DNA of 64,000 bases. Origin: Anaeramoeba flamelloides (Eukaryota > Metamonada > Anaeramoebidae). The stretch is from positions 6,386,001 to 6,450,000 of the forward strand of contig JANTQA010000032.1 in NCBI GenBank assembly GCA_027625915.1, read 5' to 3'. Positions 39,701 to 51,536 of this stretch are shown here, one piece after another; positions within the stretch are counted from its first letter, which is position 1, and each line of letters starts with the position of its first letter. Under the pieces are notes generated by a model, which did no database searches, was not told the origin of the DNA, and saw nothing but the letters and a program-made list of their open reading frames with translations. Made by a program: the position numbers and the translations under genes.

Positions 39701-41038
39701 CTAATAATATAATGTATTTTAATAGTGTTTACAAATAAGTCTATTATTATTTTCTTTGAAATAATTTTTTAAAAAACAAACATTTATTTAATATTCACAA
39801 TTTTTCATCAACAAATTTTACCTTTTACTTATTTTACTTTTGCCTCACTGAATCCTTTTTTAAAATAACTTTAAAAGCCATTCTATTATTATACTATGTG
39901 CATTATTTTAATTTAGAAAACCATAATTTAAAATCAATTATAAGTAAATTTTTACTTTTAAATGATTTTAGAAAAACAAATTGACATTTTGAAATTAACA
40001 TAAAACGTTTTAATTCTGACAATCGAAAAAAAAAAAACCAAAAATCACTTTTTTAAAATAACAGCAAGGAAAAAATAAAAATTTTCAAAAAAAAACAAAA
40101 ATTGATAAAAATTTTTATTTTGAAAATAAAGAAATGTTTTGAAAAAAAAGTGAGGGATTTTTTTATTAATTTTTTAAAAATGTAATTAAATAAATAATCC
40201 TAATATCTCTAAATATATATTTTCTGTTACCTTTTAAATAATTAATCGCCTATACACACATATGCACTTAAACTTTATAGGGAAATATATTCCAGCTATT
40301 GGCTCAAAAATTATTAAAGAAGGTAATAAATTAAATCTTCAAGGTGTTGGTATTGGTGATGGGATAACAGATCCAATTAACCAAATCCCATCTTACTCTG
40401 AATATGCATATGCAACCGGGTTGATTGACTTAAATCAAAAAAAGATGATTGAAGCTAAGCAAGCAACTGCTGTAGAATCCATCAAGAATGGTAAATTTGC
40501 AACTGCGGCAGACCAATTATCAGATATTACTTCAACCATTGGTAAATTATCTGGACTCGATATATATGATATCGTTAATAAAACCTCACCTTCCTTTGCC
40601 GTACTGAGTGATTTTATGAATAAACCAGCTGTCCAAAAAACTTTTAAAGTTGACATTGAATGGTCAGCCTGCTCTTCCGCACCATCAAACGGGTTACATG
40701 CCGATATTACACGAACAATTGTACCAAATGTTGTAACGATTTTAAATAGTGGGTGTAAAGTAATTCTTTATAACGGGCAATTTGATTTGATTATTAACTT
40801 AATTGGTGCAGACACATGGATAAGAAAAATGGAATGGAATTATTCTGATGAATTTTGTAAAGCTGAGCGCTCTGTTTGGAAAGTTGACAACAAAGTAGCT
40901 GGATATGTGACAAATTATAAAAATCTTTGGCAAGCAATGATCAGAGGAGCTGGTCATATGGTACCATATTATGTTCCAAAAAATTCCTTAGACATGCTAA
41001 CTAGGTTTATAAACAACCAACCATTTGCAGAACAGTAA
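33741..41038 (+). CDS. S10 serine carboxypeptidase, CPVL-like (four exons)
   Basis: Secreted or lysosomal enzyme that removes C-terminal residues from peptides. Exons: 33741-33983, 37273-37302, 37403-37664, 40281-41038, giving 430 residues; phases 0, 0 and 1 all agree. Introns are 3,289, 100 and 2,616 nt. Residues 1-20 (MNNFKLLILSLVFFCSFSFS) form a signal peptide. Exon 1 ends APVVLWLQ; exon 2 adds GGPGCADEGG, the oxyanion-hole segment; exon 3 opens with MLGENGP and ends FGESYAG with the nucleophile Ser176. Asp347 (NGQFD) and His404 (GAGHMVP) complete the triad. VGIGDGITDP and EYAYATGLID follow the CPVL/vitellogenic-like pattern. Start chosen at the ATG before the signal peptide rather than the earlier TTG. 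Introns 1 and 3 host repeats. Confidence 0.93.
34534..34603 (+). repeat. five tandem 14-bp units in carboxypeptidase intron 1
   Basis: Units read CCAAATATTGTTTT with two alternating variants (CCAAATATTRTTTT and CCRATTATTGTTTT), five in a row. The 65-codon frame over it is a by-product. Confidence 0.85.
35485..35990 (+). repeat. dispersed repeat of ~0.5 kb, copy 2, in carboxypeptidase intron 1
   Basis: Second copy of the repeat at 28,335-28,840, in the same orientation and moderately diverged. It ends near ACACATGTGATTCATC ... GGGAAATAGTTTATT. Confidence 0.6.
37273..37302 (+). CDS. 30-nt micro-exon of the carboxypeptidase
   Basis: Lies between TTTTAACCTAG and donor GTATGT. Its ten codons, GGPGCADEGG, join in phase 0 to WLQ on the left and MLGENGP on the right, giving exactly the spacing of the family motif (GGPGCSS.xG...ENGP). 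Without it the protein lacks its oxyanion hole. Confidence 0.85.
38082..39399 (-). mobile_element. 1.3-kb TCGYGAT-rich element, copy B, in carboxypeptidase intron 3
   Basis: Inverted relative of 12,852-14,163, with close similarity along most of its length by eye. Ends are GAAGTTTTGATGGTAAC on the left and GATATCGTCAAAACCTC on the right, forming a terminal inverted repeat. Both sides are rich in ATCGCGAT and TCGTGAT words. It sits wholly within the 2.6-kb third intron, in the orientation opposite to copy A, and has no coding capacity. Confidence 0.78.
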
Positions 41039-42441
41039 ATTGCTTTTCAGTATATACAAGCTCGTGAAATATATTTCTTTTCTTAAACGGATTTTCACAA
41101 TAATTCTTACTTTTTTAGGTCAAACAAGAGGAACTAAAAATTCAAATTACATTACAATAAAAAAAAAATAATTATTACTTTTAGACTTTATTATTTTATA
41201 TTATTTACCAATTCTTTTAATATTTTTATTTTTAAGCTATTTCCAAAAAAGTAGGGAAAATTTATTTTAAATATCTTTATTAAACTCAATCGTCAAAAAC
41301 TATTAAAATATAAAAAATCATTAACAACTATTTATCTGTTCTTGATAATAATTCAATTTGATTGTTAGTATGCTATTACTTTAATAAAATTTATTAAATT
41401 TTCTGAGCTCGATTTTATCTGATATTTTTTAGGTGTAGAAATTGGCGTTTGTTTTTTTCCTTTTGGTTGAAAAAATCGTTTTCCTCAGAGATTTATTCTC
41501 GACAAAATTTAAAATTGAATTGGAGAATGTAAAAAAAGTATATTATTGGTTTAAAAAATCGATTGTGTACTTCCATATTTCCAGTTTTCTAATGAAATTG
41601 GTCGTACATTGTTTTCACTAAAAAAAGGCTATTTTTTTTTTTTCATTTTTTGGAAAAAATTCCAACTAAAATATTTCGAAATAAATACCTTGGTTGTTGA
41701 TTCAATCGGTATTAATATTAAACTTAATTTGGTATTGTCAATTCATAGATATCATCACTAACAATGATACTTTTTTATGAAATGTAAAAAAAAATGCCCC
41801 ACTTTTTTGGAAATACCTTTATATATCTTTCATTCAACTGATAACAGATTGTAAAAAAGAAAATCCCTTTTCATTTTCAATTAATTGAAAAATGAAAAAG
41901 TCTGATAAATTTTATTGCTAAAAATATCATTTTTCAATGATTTTGGCTAATTTCTAGCTTTTTTTTTTTCAATAAAATATATTTTGGGAATTTGATGACT
42001 TGAACACTTTGAAAATTTTTAAATAGGCTTATAAAACAAGACAAACAAATAATTTTTTCCCCTATTTCAATAACCTTAAAACCATAATATTTTTCTGATT
42101 ATTTAAAATTATTATTCTTAAAGTTTTTTTAGAATAAATTGGAATAAAAATTCATTCATTTTTATTTTCTTTTTTCAAAAGGTATAAGAAATTTCAGTCT
42201 ACACTTTTTGGATACTCCATTTGCCCAAGAAAAAGAAGAATTGGAAGTGAAAAAAATTTCCAAAATTTAAGTCAAATTCCAGTATTTAAAAATGATTAAA
42301 TTATTTTAGGAAATTGACAGGAATGTTATTCAAAAGTAATAGGCAATTACTAGACTATTTTTCTTGAGTACCCCTAAAAGTCAATCATCACCTTAAATGT
42401 TCTTTTCTTTTCTTTTTTTCAAAAGAGAACATAAATTGCCG
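41039..42441. other. intergenic with dispersed repeat, no gene seen
   Basis: Contains repeat copy 2 of the 7.1-kb family (41,270-41,860). Past it, around 42,185-42,300, two overlapping plus-strand frames of ordinary composition follow an ATTTCAG, but no partner exon is visible. Confidence 0.4.
41270..41860 (+). repeat. dispersed repeat, copy 2 (related to 7.1-7.9 kb)
   Basis: Same order of blocks as at 7,140-7,870: AAATCATTAACAACTATTTA, TGTTCTTGATAATAATTCAA, TTTTTTTGGAAAAAATTCCA and a TTGATTCAATCGGTATTAAT block. The G-runs of copy 1 are absent here. Confidence 0.5.
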
Positions 42442-43438
42442 TTGAAAGATTAGCATGTACCCAGGAGAAGTCTAAGATTTAAGTATGAATTTATTTACGG
42501 TAAATCACATTAGTGCTCAATGATTTAAATGACCAAAATAAATTGATTGGTAAAATTAGTACTACTGATAAATTCTATTAAATTTCAAAAAATTTTTGGT
42601 TCAGATTCCATTTTTATAAATCTTTGAACTGTTTCTTATCAAACAGTCCACCTCAAAGAATATTTTGAAGAACCACTAATTTTAGAGAGTTTCCTAACAC
42701 TTGACTTCATAAAATACTTTTTTCAGAGCTTGAGCAGAAAATTTCAAAAAGGTTGGTGAGTAAAAATTACCAACATTTATTGTATTTATCAGTATTTATT
42801 GATCTCATCAATTAAAAAAGAATATTTGTATTAGTAAAAAACACAAGAATTTCAAAAAAAAAATCTGGATTTAGACACAAATTTAAAGGTTGAGTCATCA
42901 AGTTTAGACTTCCAAAGTTGCAAAATATCTTTCTTAAATTTCTTCTGAATGGTTGGTTAATTGTTAAAAATTCTATTGTTCTAGGAAATTAAATAATTAA
43001 CCAATAGATTCTTTTGACCAATTATATTTGCAACTATTGAAAATATATTGATTTTACAAATAGCTTTTCAAAAAAGGAAACATAGTTAATCAGTTTTTGG
43101 TTTTTAATTTTAATGATTTCAGATAATCTTTGAAACTTTAAAATTATTAAAATAGTTACTTTTTAAAGTTCTAAAGATGAATGATCAAATATTATCGTAT
43201 ATTTATTTTGAGTTTCTATTTTTAGATATGTGATTGGAATTTTAAAAAAAATTTCCAAAAATAACAATTTTTAATAATCTTCTTTTCCAAAAAAGTAAAA
43301 AACCAATAATTTATTGTTACAATAATTTTGAAAATAGATTTTTCAGAGTCCTAAGACTATAGAAGCACGAATATCATTTCCACCCAATTACAACATTGTT
43401 TTATTATGTACGAATATAAGATGACACTATTCCCTTAA
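42442..43438 (+). mobile_element. TTAA-family inverted-repeat element, copy 2 (~997 bp)
   Basis: Left end TTGAAAGATTAGCATGTACC, right end inverted TTAAGGGAATAGTGTCATC. The core (TTTAGACTTCCAAAGTTGCA, AAATAATTAACCAATAGATT) matches the other copies. No coding potential. Confidence 0.7.
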
Positions 43439-43881
43439 CCAAAAATATTGTATCACTTAAAAAAAAATTGAAAAAACGAAATTTACAAAAACAAAAATGA
43501 ATTCAATCAAAAGAGTGACAAAAGCCCAAATTAATTCGTTTAAAGAAGTTTGAGAATTATTTCTAAATTTTAAAACAAATTGATGGATTAGAAATGATTT
43601 GATTACGTAATTAATTCTTTGAAAAAATTTACTTTGCGAAAGGTTCAAATTTGAGAAGAAAAAAAATAGATGAAGCTAATTTAAAAAAAATAACAACACA
43701 AGGAATAATGGGTCAAATTTAGTTTCGATTTTTCAATCCTCAAAGAGTTCAAAAAATTTCTCAAAATTATCAAGGAAACTAGTTTTTTTTTGTTATGCTT
43801 TTTTGATCAGAGTTTTTTTTTTTTTTGTGATCAAGAAACAAACCTATCTTTATTGAATTTTTTCCAAAACTCGAGGTTGTA

Positions 43882-45267
43882 ATGTCATACGTGAAAAGTT
43901 TATCAAATAGGAAGGATCCCAAAAAAAAAAAATTCAAAGAAAAAGAAAAAAAAGCAAAAATTGAAATTGAAGAAGAAACATTTGAAACATCTTCTTCTCC
44001 CACTTCTTCATTTATGAACTCAAGTTCTTCGGATTCTTCAGATTCTTCAGATTCTTTGGATGATGTCCCGCCTTTGATTATGTCCACTAATTTACTTGCA
44101 TCATTATTAACAAATCTTCATAAATCTAAAGTACCAACAAACACAATAGCTGAAAAAGGAAAAACAAAGAGAAAAGGAAAAGGAAAAGGAAAAGGAAGAG
44201 GAAGAGGAAGAGAAAGAGGAAGAGAAAGAGGAAGAGGAAGGGGAAGAGAAAGAGAAAGAGGTAGAGGAAAAGGAAGAGGAAGAGAAAGAGGAAGGGGAAG
44301 AGAAAGAGGAAGGGGAAGGGGGAGAGGAAAAGAAAAAGGAAAAGGAAAAGAAAAAGAAAAAGAAAAAGAAAAAGAAAAAGAAAAAGATCAATTGAAGGAA
44401 AATGATCATCAAAAAGCAAAAACAAAACCTAAATATAAAACAAAAAAAAAGAATGCAAAAAACAACCCAAACAATAACAAAAACGATGAGGGGATTTCTC
44501 AGAGGGTTAACTATCATCTAAACTCAACCAACCATAAAACTAACAAGAAAATAAAATTAAAAAAAAAAAATACAAGAAAAAGAAAACCAGAGCCAACAAA
44601 AATAATAAAAAAAAAGAAAAAAGATCTTTTTGATAAAAACACTCAAAAAAACCAAATTGAAATAGAAAAGAATGAGGAAAACAATAATAAAAAAAAAGAA
44701 TTTGAGAAAATAAAAGAAAAAAAAAAAGAAAAAGAAAAGGAAAAAGAAAAAGAAAAAGAAAACGAAACCGAAACAGAAAAAGGATTGGATCCAAATAAAA
44801 AAAAACCAAATTCACAAAACTTAACCCAAACCAAAAAAGAAATCAAAACAAAACCAAAAGCTATCACCAAAATCAATCTCCAAAAGCCAAAAAATTCAAA
44901 AAAAACGACCATTAAAAAGAAAAAAAAAAGAAAAAAAAATCCTTCAAAAAATGAGAAAATTAACCATAATAAGGGTGGTGCTGAAGGAAATAATAAAGCA
45001 CTGTCTGCAAAAGAACAAAGAATTTTAAACCGAAGAGCTGCCAATAGAATAAATGCACAGAGATTTCGTAGAAAAAGAAAACTTTATGTTTCAAATTTGG
45101 AAAAAAACATGAATAAACTTCGGGAAGGGGTTGAGAACATTTCACAATTTGTCAAAAATTCAAAAACAGATGAGAATTTTGATTTGTCTCATTTTTTTGA
45201 ACATTTAGAAAACTCTTGCCAAACGCTATTAGATAAAACAGAGGAAAAAAATAAAGAAAAGAATTGA
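43882..45267 (+). CDS. Lys/Arg-rich bZIP-domain protein
   Basis: 461 residues from ATG. An N-terminal basic patch is followed by a Ser/Asp stretch (~45-60), then RGRERGRGRG- and KEKEKE-type repeats (~92-170) and long Lys-rich, Asn-rich low complexity to ~370. Near the C-terminus NRRAANRINAQRFRRKRKLY is a bZIP basic region with the required Asn388-x7-Arg396 pair. It is followed by a short zipper with Leu406, Leu413 and Ile420, only about three heptads. The family binds DNA as dimers in the nucleus; such a short zipper may need a partner. Long open frames on the opposite strand are shadows of the purine-rich repeats. Target genes cannot be judged from sequence. Confidence 0.85.
   Translation: MSYVKSLSNRKDPKKKKFKEKEKKAKIEIEEETFETSSSPTSSFMNSSSSDSSDSSDSLDDVPPLIMSTNLLASLLTNLHKSKVPTNTIAEKGKTKRKGKGKGKGRGRGRERGRERGRGRGRERERGRGKGRGRERGRGRERGRGRGRGKEKGKGKEKEKEKEKEKEKDQLKENDHQKAKTKPKYKTKKKNAKNNPNNNKNDEGISQRVNYHLNSTNHKTNKKIKLKKKNTRKRKPEPTKIIKKKKKDLFDKNTQKNQIEIEKNEENNNKKKEFEKIKEKKKEKEKEKEKEKENETETEKGLDPNKKKPNSQNLTQTKKEIKTKPKAITKINLQKPKNSKKTTIKKKKKRKKNPSKNEKINHNKGGAEGNNKALSAKEQRILNRRAANRINAQRFRRKRKLYVSNLEKNMNKLREGVENISQFVKNSKTDENFDLSHFFEHLENSCQTLLDKTEEKNKEKN
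44166..44387 (+). repeat. polypurine tract inside the bZIP gene
   Basis: About 220 bases of A and G with a single T (near 44,262), made of GGAAGA, GAAAAG and GGAAAA hexamers that encode Arg-Gly-Arg-Glu and Lys-Glu repeats. Confidence 0.9.
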
Positions 45268-45666
45268 TTTATTTGATCTAAATTTTTCTTTTTCTTTTTC
45301 TTTTTCTTTCTTTTTTTTCTACGATTTTCATTTAGTTTTTACAACATTATCTTGAAAAATTTATTTTTGAAAAAGATTTTTTCAAATACTTATTTTTCTT
45401 TATTTTAAGTTGTTAGTGTTGTAGATTTATTTTAAATGACTGGATAGAATTTTAATTTTTTTTTTTTTTTTAAATAAAAATGATAGTTGTCTAAATATTT
45501 CCTATTTAACCTTCACAATTCTCTTTTACATTTAATAGAAACATATTGAAAAGATTGTTTTTTTCAAAAACGAAAATATTATTATTTTTTTCACTGCTAA
45601 TTAAAATATTTAATAATATGTCAAGATAAAAAATCTTCTTTCTTATTGTTGGAAATTTTTCTTTTC
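45268..45666. other. short intergenic gap
   Basis: 3' flank of the bZIP gene: T-rich tract after the stop, then AT-rich sequence. No gene seen. Confidence 0.5.
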
Positions 45667-46427
45667 TTAAGAGATTAGCGTCTACCAAGGAGAAGCCTAG
45701 GAGCAAAGTATGTTGTTATTGGGACCTAACCACATTAGTGCTACATGGTTCAAATGTCTCTAAAAAATCGATTATTCAAGTAGTAATATTTGTTTTTTCT
45801 CATCAATTAAAAAGGATCTATGTATTAGTAAAAAACTTAACAATTACATTAAAAAATATGCATTTCGCCACAAATTAAAAGGTTGAATTATCAATATTCA
45901 GACTACAAAGTCACAAAATATCTTTCTTAAATATATGGCGAAATGTAGATTAGTTACTAAAAAATTCGTTTTTTTTTAAAAACTAAATAATTAACCAATT
46001 GATTTTTTTAACAAATTATTTCTCAAATCATGGAAATATATTGATGTTACAAGTATATTTATCAAAAGCAAACAAAACTAATCCGTTTTTGTGCTTTTAT
46101 GCTGATGATTATTGAGTTAATCTTTGAAATTAAAAAATTATAAAAATACTTACTTTTGGAAGTTCTAAATCTAAATTATTAAATACTGGAATACTGGTAT
46201 TTTGGGTTTTCCTATTTTATGATTTGGAAAAAGAATTAAAAAAAAATTTTTCAAAGTTAAATTTTTTTACTAGTGATAATTAGTAAAAAATGTAATAATT
46301 TATTGTGTTATAAGATTTTTAATAGATTTTTTAGAGCTATTTGAGCATTGGTGCACTAATATCATTAATAACCAATTACAAAATACCTTGATTATATAGA
46401 AATATAGGGTGAGGTTAATCCCTCCTC
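45667..46427 (+). mobile_element. TTAA-family inverted-repeat element, copy 3 (~761 bp)
   Basis: Begins TTAAGAGATTAGCGTCTACC and ends, inverted, GGAGGGATTAACCTCACCC. The inner TIR text ACATTAGTGCTACATGGTTC / AAATGTCTCTAAAAAATCG is well kept and allows the ~110-bp arm to be seen. It is shorter than the other copies. Confidence 0.72.
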
Positions 46428-49400
46428 TACCTTTATTATTAAACAAGATTATGAAAAAATTATTGATTTATTTTTTATATTATTTTGTTTATAATTATTA
46501 TTATTCTTTTAAATCTCTGATTTCAATTTTTGTAACTGAAAGTTATTGAGATTTTGAACTTGAAACATAACAAATTAATTTTCAAATTATGAAAATATAC
46601 TTACTACACCACAAAAAAGCGCTATTGAATGATATGGAAAGATTAATTACAATTCAGACTATATATATAAAGTTATTTTGAAAAAAGCTATTTAAATTTA
46701 TTTTTAAAATATCTTTATTAAACTCAATCCTCATAAATCTATTTTAATATATAAATCATTCTGGATAATTTATTGATTCTTGATAATCAGAGTTTACTTT
46801 TTGAAGGTTTTTTTTTTTTGAAAAAAACCCTCATATATTTTTTTTTTTACGATTCCATGTAATCAAATAATTCTTTTTTCTTTCAATGATATGTTTCAAC
46901 TCATTTCTTGTTTAAATTCGATTTTTCAAATAATATCATACATTCTCGAAATTTATTAATTAATATTTATTTGTTTTTAAATTAAAAAGAAAGAATTTAA
47001 TATTCCCAAAAAAAATTAATTATTTAAAGTTATTCAGATTAACATTTTAGTTTTAATCATTTTTTTTTGCAAATCCAGCTGTTTAAGTTTATTCCAGATG
47101 AGAAAATTATTTTACTTTGAAATGGAATCAAAAGATTCTTTTTTTTTTTTAATAGAGTTTTGTTACAAAATAAAAAACTATTTTTTTGATTTAAAGTAAT
47201 CAGAATAAAATATTTTTGATATTTTTGAAAAAAATATTATTAAAAAAGGCCTTTCTGGGTTGAAAATGTTGATAGAACCTGATTCCATTGAAATTATTTT
47301 AGTATTATGATTCCAAATTTTATTTTTTTTTTAATCTAAAAAGTCCAAAAATGGAATCATTTTTGGAACTCATTGATCATAATCCGTTTGTTTGGGTAGT
47401 ATTATATTAATTTTAGATATTATAGTTTCCTAGTATGATATTATAAAAGGAATTTTTTTCAGCTAGAAAAATGATCGTTTATTTGTTTTTGATAGAATAA
47501 TTTATATTTCATAACTTGTTTATTCTCAACATATTTTGTAATTGAAATGGAAACTTCTAAAATGCATTTAATTGTTTAAAAAATTGTATGTTACTTAAAC
47601 ATATTTCGATGTTTTTATCGTAATTAAAATAACAATGTTATACTCCAAAAAAAGTGCAATATTTTTTTTTTCCATTTGAATTTGGAAATATTTTTAAGAA
47701 CATATTTTGAAATAAAGACGATGTTTTTTGAACCAATCCCTATCAATATTTTGATAAATTTTATTTTTTGAAATGTAGAAACACATCAAACTTGTAAGTT
47801 CATTTTATATTAAATGTAACAAAGCACAATCTTTTTTTAGAAATACCTAATTCAGAAAGAATAGCCCTATTGTTGCCAAAATAATATTGTAGATAAGTTT
47901 AGACATATTTTGAAAATAAAAATAATGTTATTGTTTGTTATAGATGGCCTATACTTTAATAAATCAAAGAAACTTGAAATAAACAATTGATAAATATGAT
48001 ATTGGTTTTTAATGTTCTATTATTTTAAAAGTAATGATTCAAAAGATAGGAACAAGCAAGAAAATATATCTCAAAACATAGTATAAATAATTGATTAAAT
48101 TTTTATCAGTAAAATGACTAAAAAAAAAAATTTCTACAAAACTGGAAAAATTTTATACAGATAATATTCATTTATTTAAATAATATTCAAAAAGCCAAGT
48201 AGTTTATCTTCAAAAATGAGTTTGAATTTAGAGGTACTACCAAGGGTTGAACTAGGGTTTTTATTTGAAGGAGAAAAAAAATCACATATTTTATTTTGAA
48301 AAAACGGATTATGGTTGTTGGACATACATTATTTTGATCACTATAATTTTAATATTATGATTCAATTTTATTCCTTAAAATAATTTTTTTAGAATTAAAA
48401 ATCATAATACTACAGAAACATATCTTTAAATAAAATAAAAAAATTAAATCCGATTTTTGTCCACGTGTAATTATATAACTTTATTAAAAAAAAAAAATTA
48501 TTTATTTGAATAATTCAATATGGAAATTTTTAGTAAAGATTTGACTATTTTTTATTTTATTTCCCAGTTTAATTATTTTTTTTTAAAAAGTACAAAAATA
48601 ATTTTTTTTCTTATTCAAAGTTTTTTAAACTCTTAATTTTTCCTAAATTTGGAATTATTTTATAATGAATATCTCTCTTAAAATAAAATTTCCCCAATTT
48701 TTAAAAACTCTAAATATACTTTATTTTAATAGATTAAACTTTACACGGTTTTAATTAATGATTTCTATCTTGGGAATTAAAAAAAAAAAAAAACAAGTGA
48801 TTAGGAAAATTGGTAGAAAACAAATATTTTATAATATTATGAGATAAGAAAAAAAAAAAATGAATAATAACAGAAAAATTAAAAAATGATGATAATGAAA
48901 ACAGAAATATTTTTTTAATCCCTAAAAATCAATTTTTTTTCATCTTTTCTATTTTCTAAAATTACCTAAGTAATATATTCATTTGAATCAATAAAAAATT
49001 TAAAAAAATCTTTATTCTCTTTTGCTAGAACTGTCTTTTTTGAAGGTCTGTGCTATAATTTTATTTTTGTTTTGTTTTATTATGTTTTTTTTTACTATTT
49101 GATAATTTCTTAGAAAAAATAAACTTTTTGCGATCAAAATTCCATCTGTCATTTGATGGAGTATCATGATTAATTAAAATAAAAGTCGGGTTTACAGTCT
49201 CAGAAAATTAATAAAATTTAAAATATGATTTAAAAAATATTAATTAATTCAATAGTAATTGTGCGTATACAAAAGGGTAAATAATAATGGAAATGACAAA
49301 AGATAAATGAGTTATTAATTTTCTTTTAAACATAAACTTATTCTTTGTGATACTTTAAATTGATAATATTTGATAACAAAATATAAGAAAGGGATTAATA

Positions 49401-49976
49401 CTCTGAAAAGTTTAAGATAGTATTGTAGTTACTGTGTAAAGATTTTGAGAATTCTTTATATTATTAGGCAAATTTTGAAAAATTTCTCATCTTCTTATTT
49501 CCAATTCTAACAAAGTTAAATAAGAAATATTTTATAAATAAAATTGTACTAAAACATGATATTTAAAGTTATTTAACAATACTTTGAAAATATTTTTTGC
49601 AACGTTGTTGAATTGATAACAAATGAGATTAGTAAATGTTCAATTTCAAGCCAATTGAACATATATTTTGATCCAAGGAACCAAATTACTTGTTCAATAA
49701 AAACTAAAAAAAAAGTGCTTGATAATTTGGGGAAAGTTTGGAATGTGTATAAATTCCATTTGTTTATAAAAACAATGTCCATATACAAACACACATTTTC
49801 CTCATTTTGAAAAAAAAAAAAAAGCAATATTAATATTTTAAAAATTAAGAAATTTTATTTGTTTTCTTTTGTGTTAAAAAAAAGAGAGAACAAACAACTA
49901 ATAAAAGATTTTGAAAGGAGAAAAAAAATTATATAAATTTTTGAAAAAAAAATAATTAAGAACTTTTTTTTTTACC
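46428..49976. other. long AT-rich gap, no gene seen
   Basis: Pieces of the 7.1-kb repeat family recur at 46,680-46,790 and 47,640-47,850, with unrelated sequence between, as if a copy were interrupted. Nothing else is supported; frames at 49573-49827 on both strands overlap each other. Confidence 0.4.
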
Positions 49977-50607
49977 ATGTTAAATCAAGAAATTTTAGAG
50001 GAATGTTCAAAATCATTAATTGTGAAGAACACCAAGTACATTCAGGTTTTTATTTGATCTTTTTCAAGAATTGGTTGACAAATAGGGAATAAAAGAGGAA
50101 ATAGATCTCATTAAAAGGATGGACGATCTTGTTTGTTTCTGTAAAAATCAAACCAAGTTTTGTTTCCAATAATGAAAATGTACAATATAACTTCAATGTT
50201 TTCGCTGACTTACTTAAAAGAATAAGATCCTTTGAAAAGTAAATTCTTACAAATACCATTAAAAAATAGCAAATTAGTTGTTATGAGTTTATTTCTTTAG
50301 TTTGTATTTTGTTTCTATGAGTTAGATCCTGAGTTCCAAAAAATAAATAGCATCTTATATTGTTTCGTTAGTTCAACAACCACCTTTTATAATTTTTCTC
50401 TTTGGATCCCCTTCCATACTAAAAATAAAGATATTACTCTGGCGTTAAAATGATATCAATTGCCATTTTTATAACTCATCAATATCATCTTATATTAATT
50501 GTAACAATATTATTTTTTTCGTTGTTCCAGGCCAAACCCAGATTATAACAAGGAGATTGTTTCCAAATCAAAACAATAAACACAGATATACAAAAGTTAT
50601 AAAGTGA
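49977..50607 (+). CDS. weak candidate small gene, up to three exons
   Basis: An ATG at 49977 opens MLNQEILEECSKSLIVKNTK up to CAG|GTTTTT at 50045. A possible second exon from 50086 reads GIKEEIDLIKRMDDLVCF to a GTAAAA donor near 50,143. A good acceptor TTGTTCCAG at 50530 precedes QTQIITRRLFPNQNNKHRY and a stop at 50607. Phases can be made to agree, and composition is protein-like, but the first intron would be only 40 nt and no family is recognised. Alternative readings exist. Confidence 0.22.
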
Positions 50608-51536
50608 ATTTTTTTATATAAATTTCGAATTAACTATGAGTATCTCCTATTTGAAGAAAACCTCCGAACTAAAAACATAAAATTCTGTTATTTTTTTAAT
50701 CCTAATATTCAATAGACATTAAGAGGGCTTTCTGATCACCATGTCTGAGAAACTCCACTGGCAAATATATGAACTTGATATCTTGAAATGAATACATAAT
50801 CTTTACTTACTCAGGTTTATAATGTTCTGAAAGAACTTTCTTATCAGACATGATCTGTTAAACTTTATTTGGGTTTTAAACCAAGCTCTTTTTCTTCTTT
50901 TTTCGGGTAACCATCTCATTTGTATCAGTCTTTTGTTAATGTAAGGCACCACCCTAACCACCCTTTTCAATCATTGCAAGGATTGTAAATTGCAGGATAA
51001 TCATTTTTGTTCGTTTCTTAATTAAGAAATTTGTTACTTTTTTGTATTACTGTTTGATCACATTAGATCTTTCTTTTTTTTCTTTTGGGGATTTTTAAAT
51101 ACTATTTCAAAAGCTCAATTCATTGTTGACTCTTTTACAAGCAATAAAACTATTCAACATAACTTTTAACAATTCGAAGATAAAAAAGTTTTCATACTGT
51201 TATTTAAATTACAAATGGGATAATATTTTTGTTTGATTTTCAAATTTTTCTTTCCTAAAGAAAGTACAAAACGAAGAAGGTTGTTTCGTTAAAAACTCTA
51301 AAAGAAAAAAGGAAAATGAAGTAAAAATTTTTCCCATTTGTAATTCAAATACCAGTAGAGAAACCAAATCAAATTAAACTAGAACAAAAGAGAGAACCAA
51401 AAATAATAACCAGTGTTACTGACTGTAATCACACAAACCCCAAACTTGAAAAGTTTGTTTCCAATCAACGAAATTTCTCATTTTTTGCAAATTTTGGAAA
51501 AAACAAATTTTCTTTTTCTCTTGACGCTTTAATTTT
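50608..51536. other. unresolved region upstream of the dolichyldiphosphatase
   Basis: Somewhat less AT-rich than its surroundings between 50,690 and 51,000. On the minus strand an ATG at 50851 opens MSDKKVLSEHYKP and meets a perfect donor GTAAGT after 50811; I could not find a partner exon in phase. Confidence 0.3.

Noticed and set aside
44107-45145. Several minus-strand frames opposite the bZIP gene
   Set aside because: Phe/Ser/Leu-rich shadows of its purine-rich repeats; the plus strand has the bZIP domain.
50700-51000. A spliceosomal or nucleolar RNA gene (a TACTTACTCAGG word recalls the U1 5' end)
   Set aside because: The rest does not match U1, U2, U4, U5 or U6, and the word is explained equally well as the complement of a GTAAGT donor.
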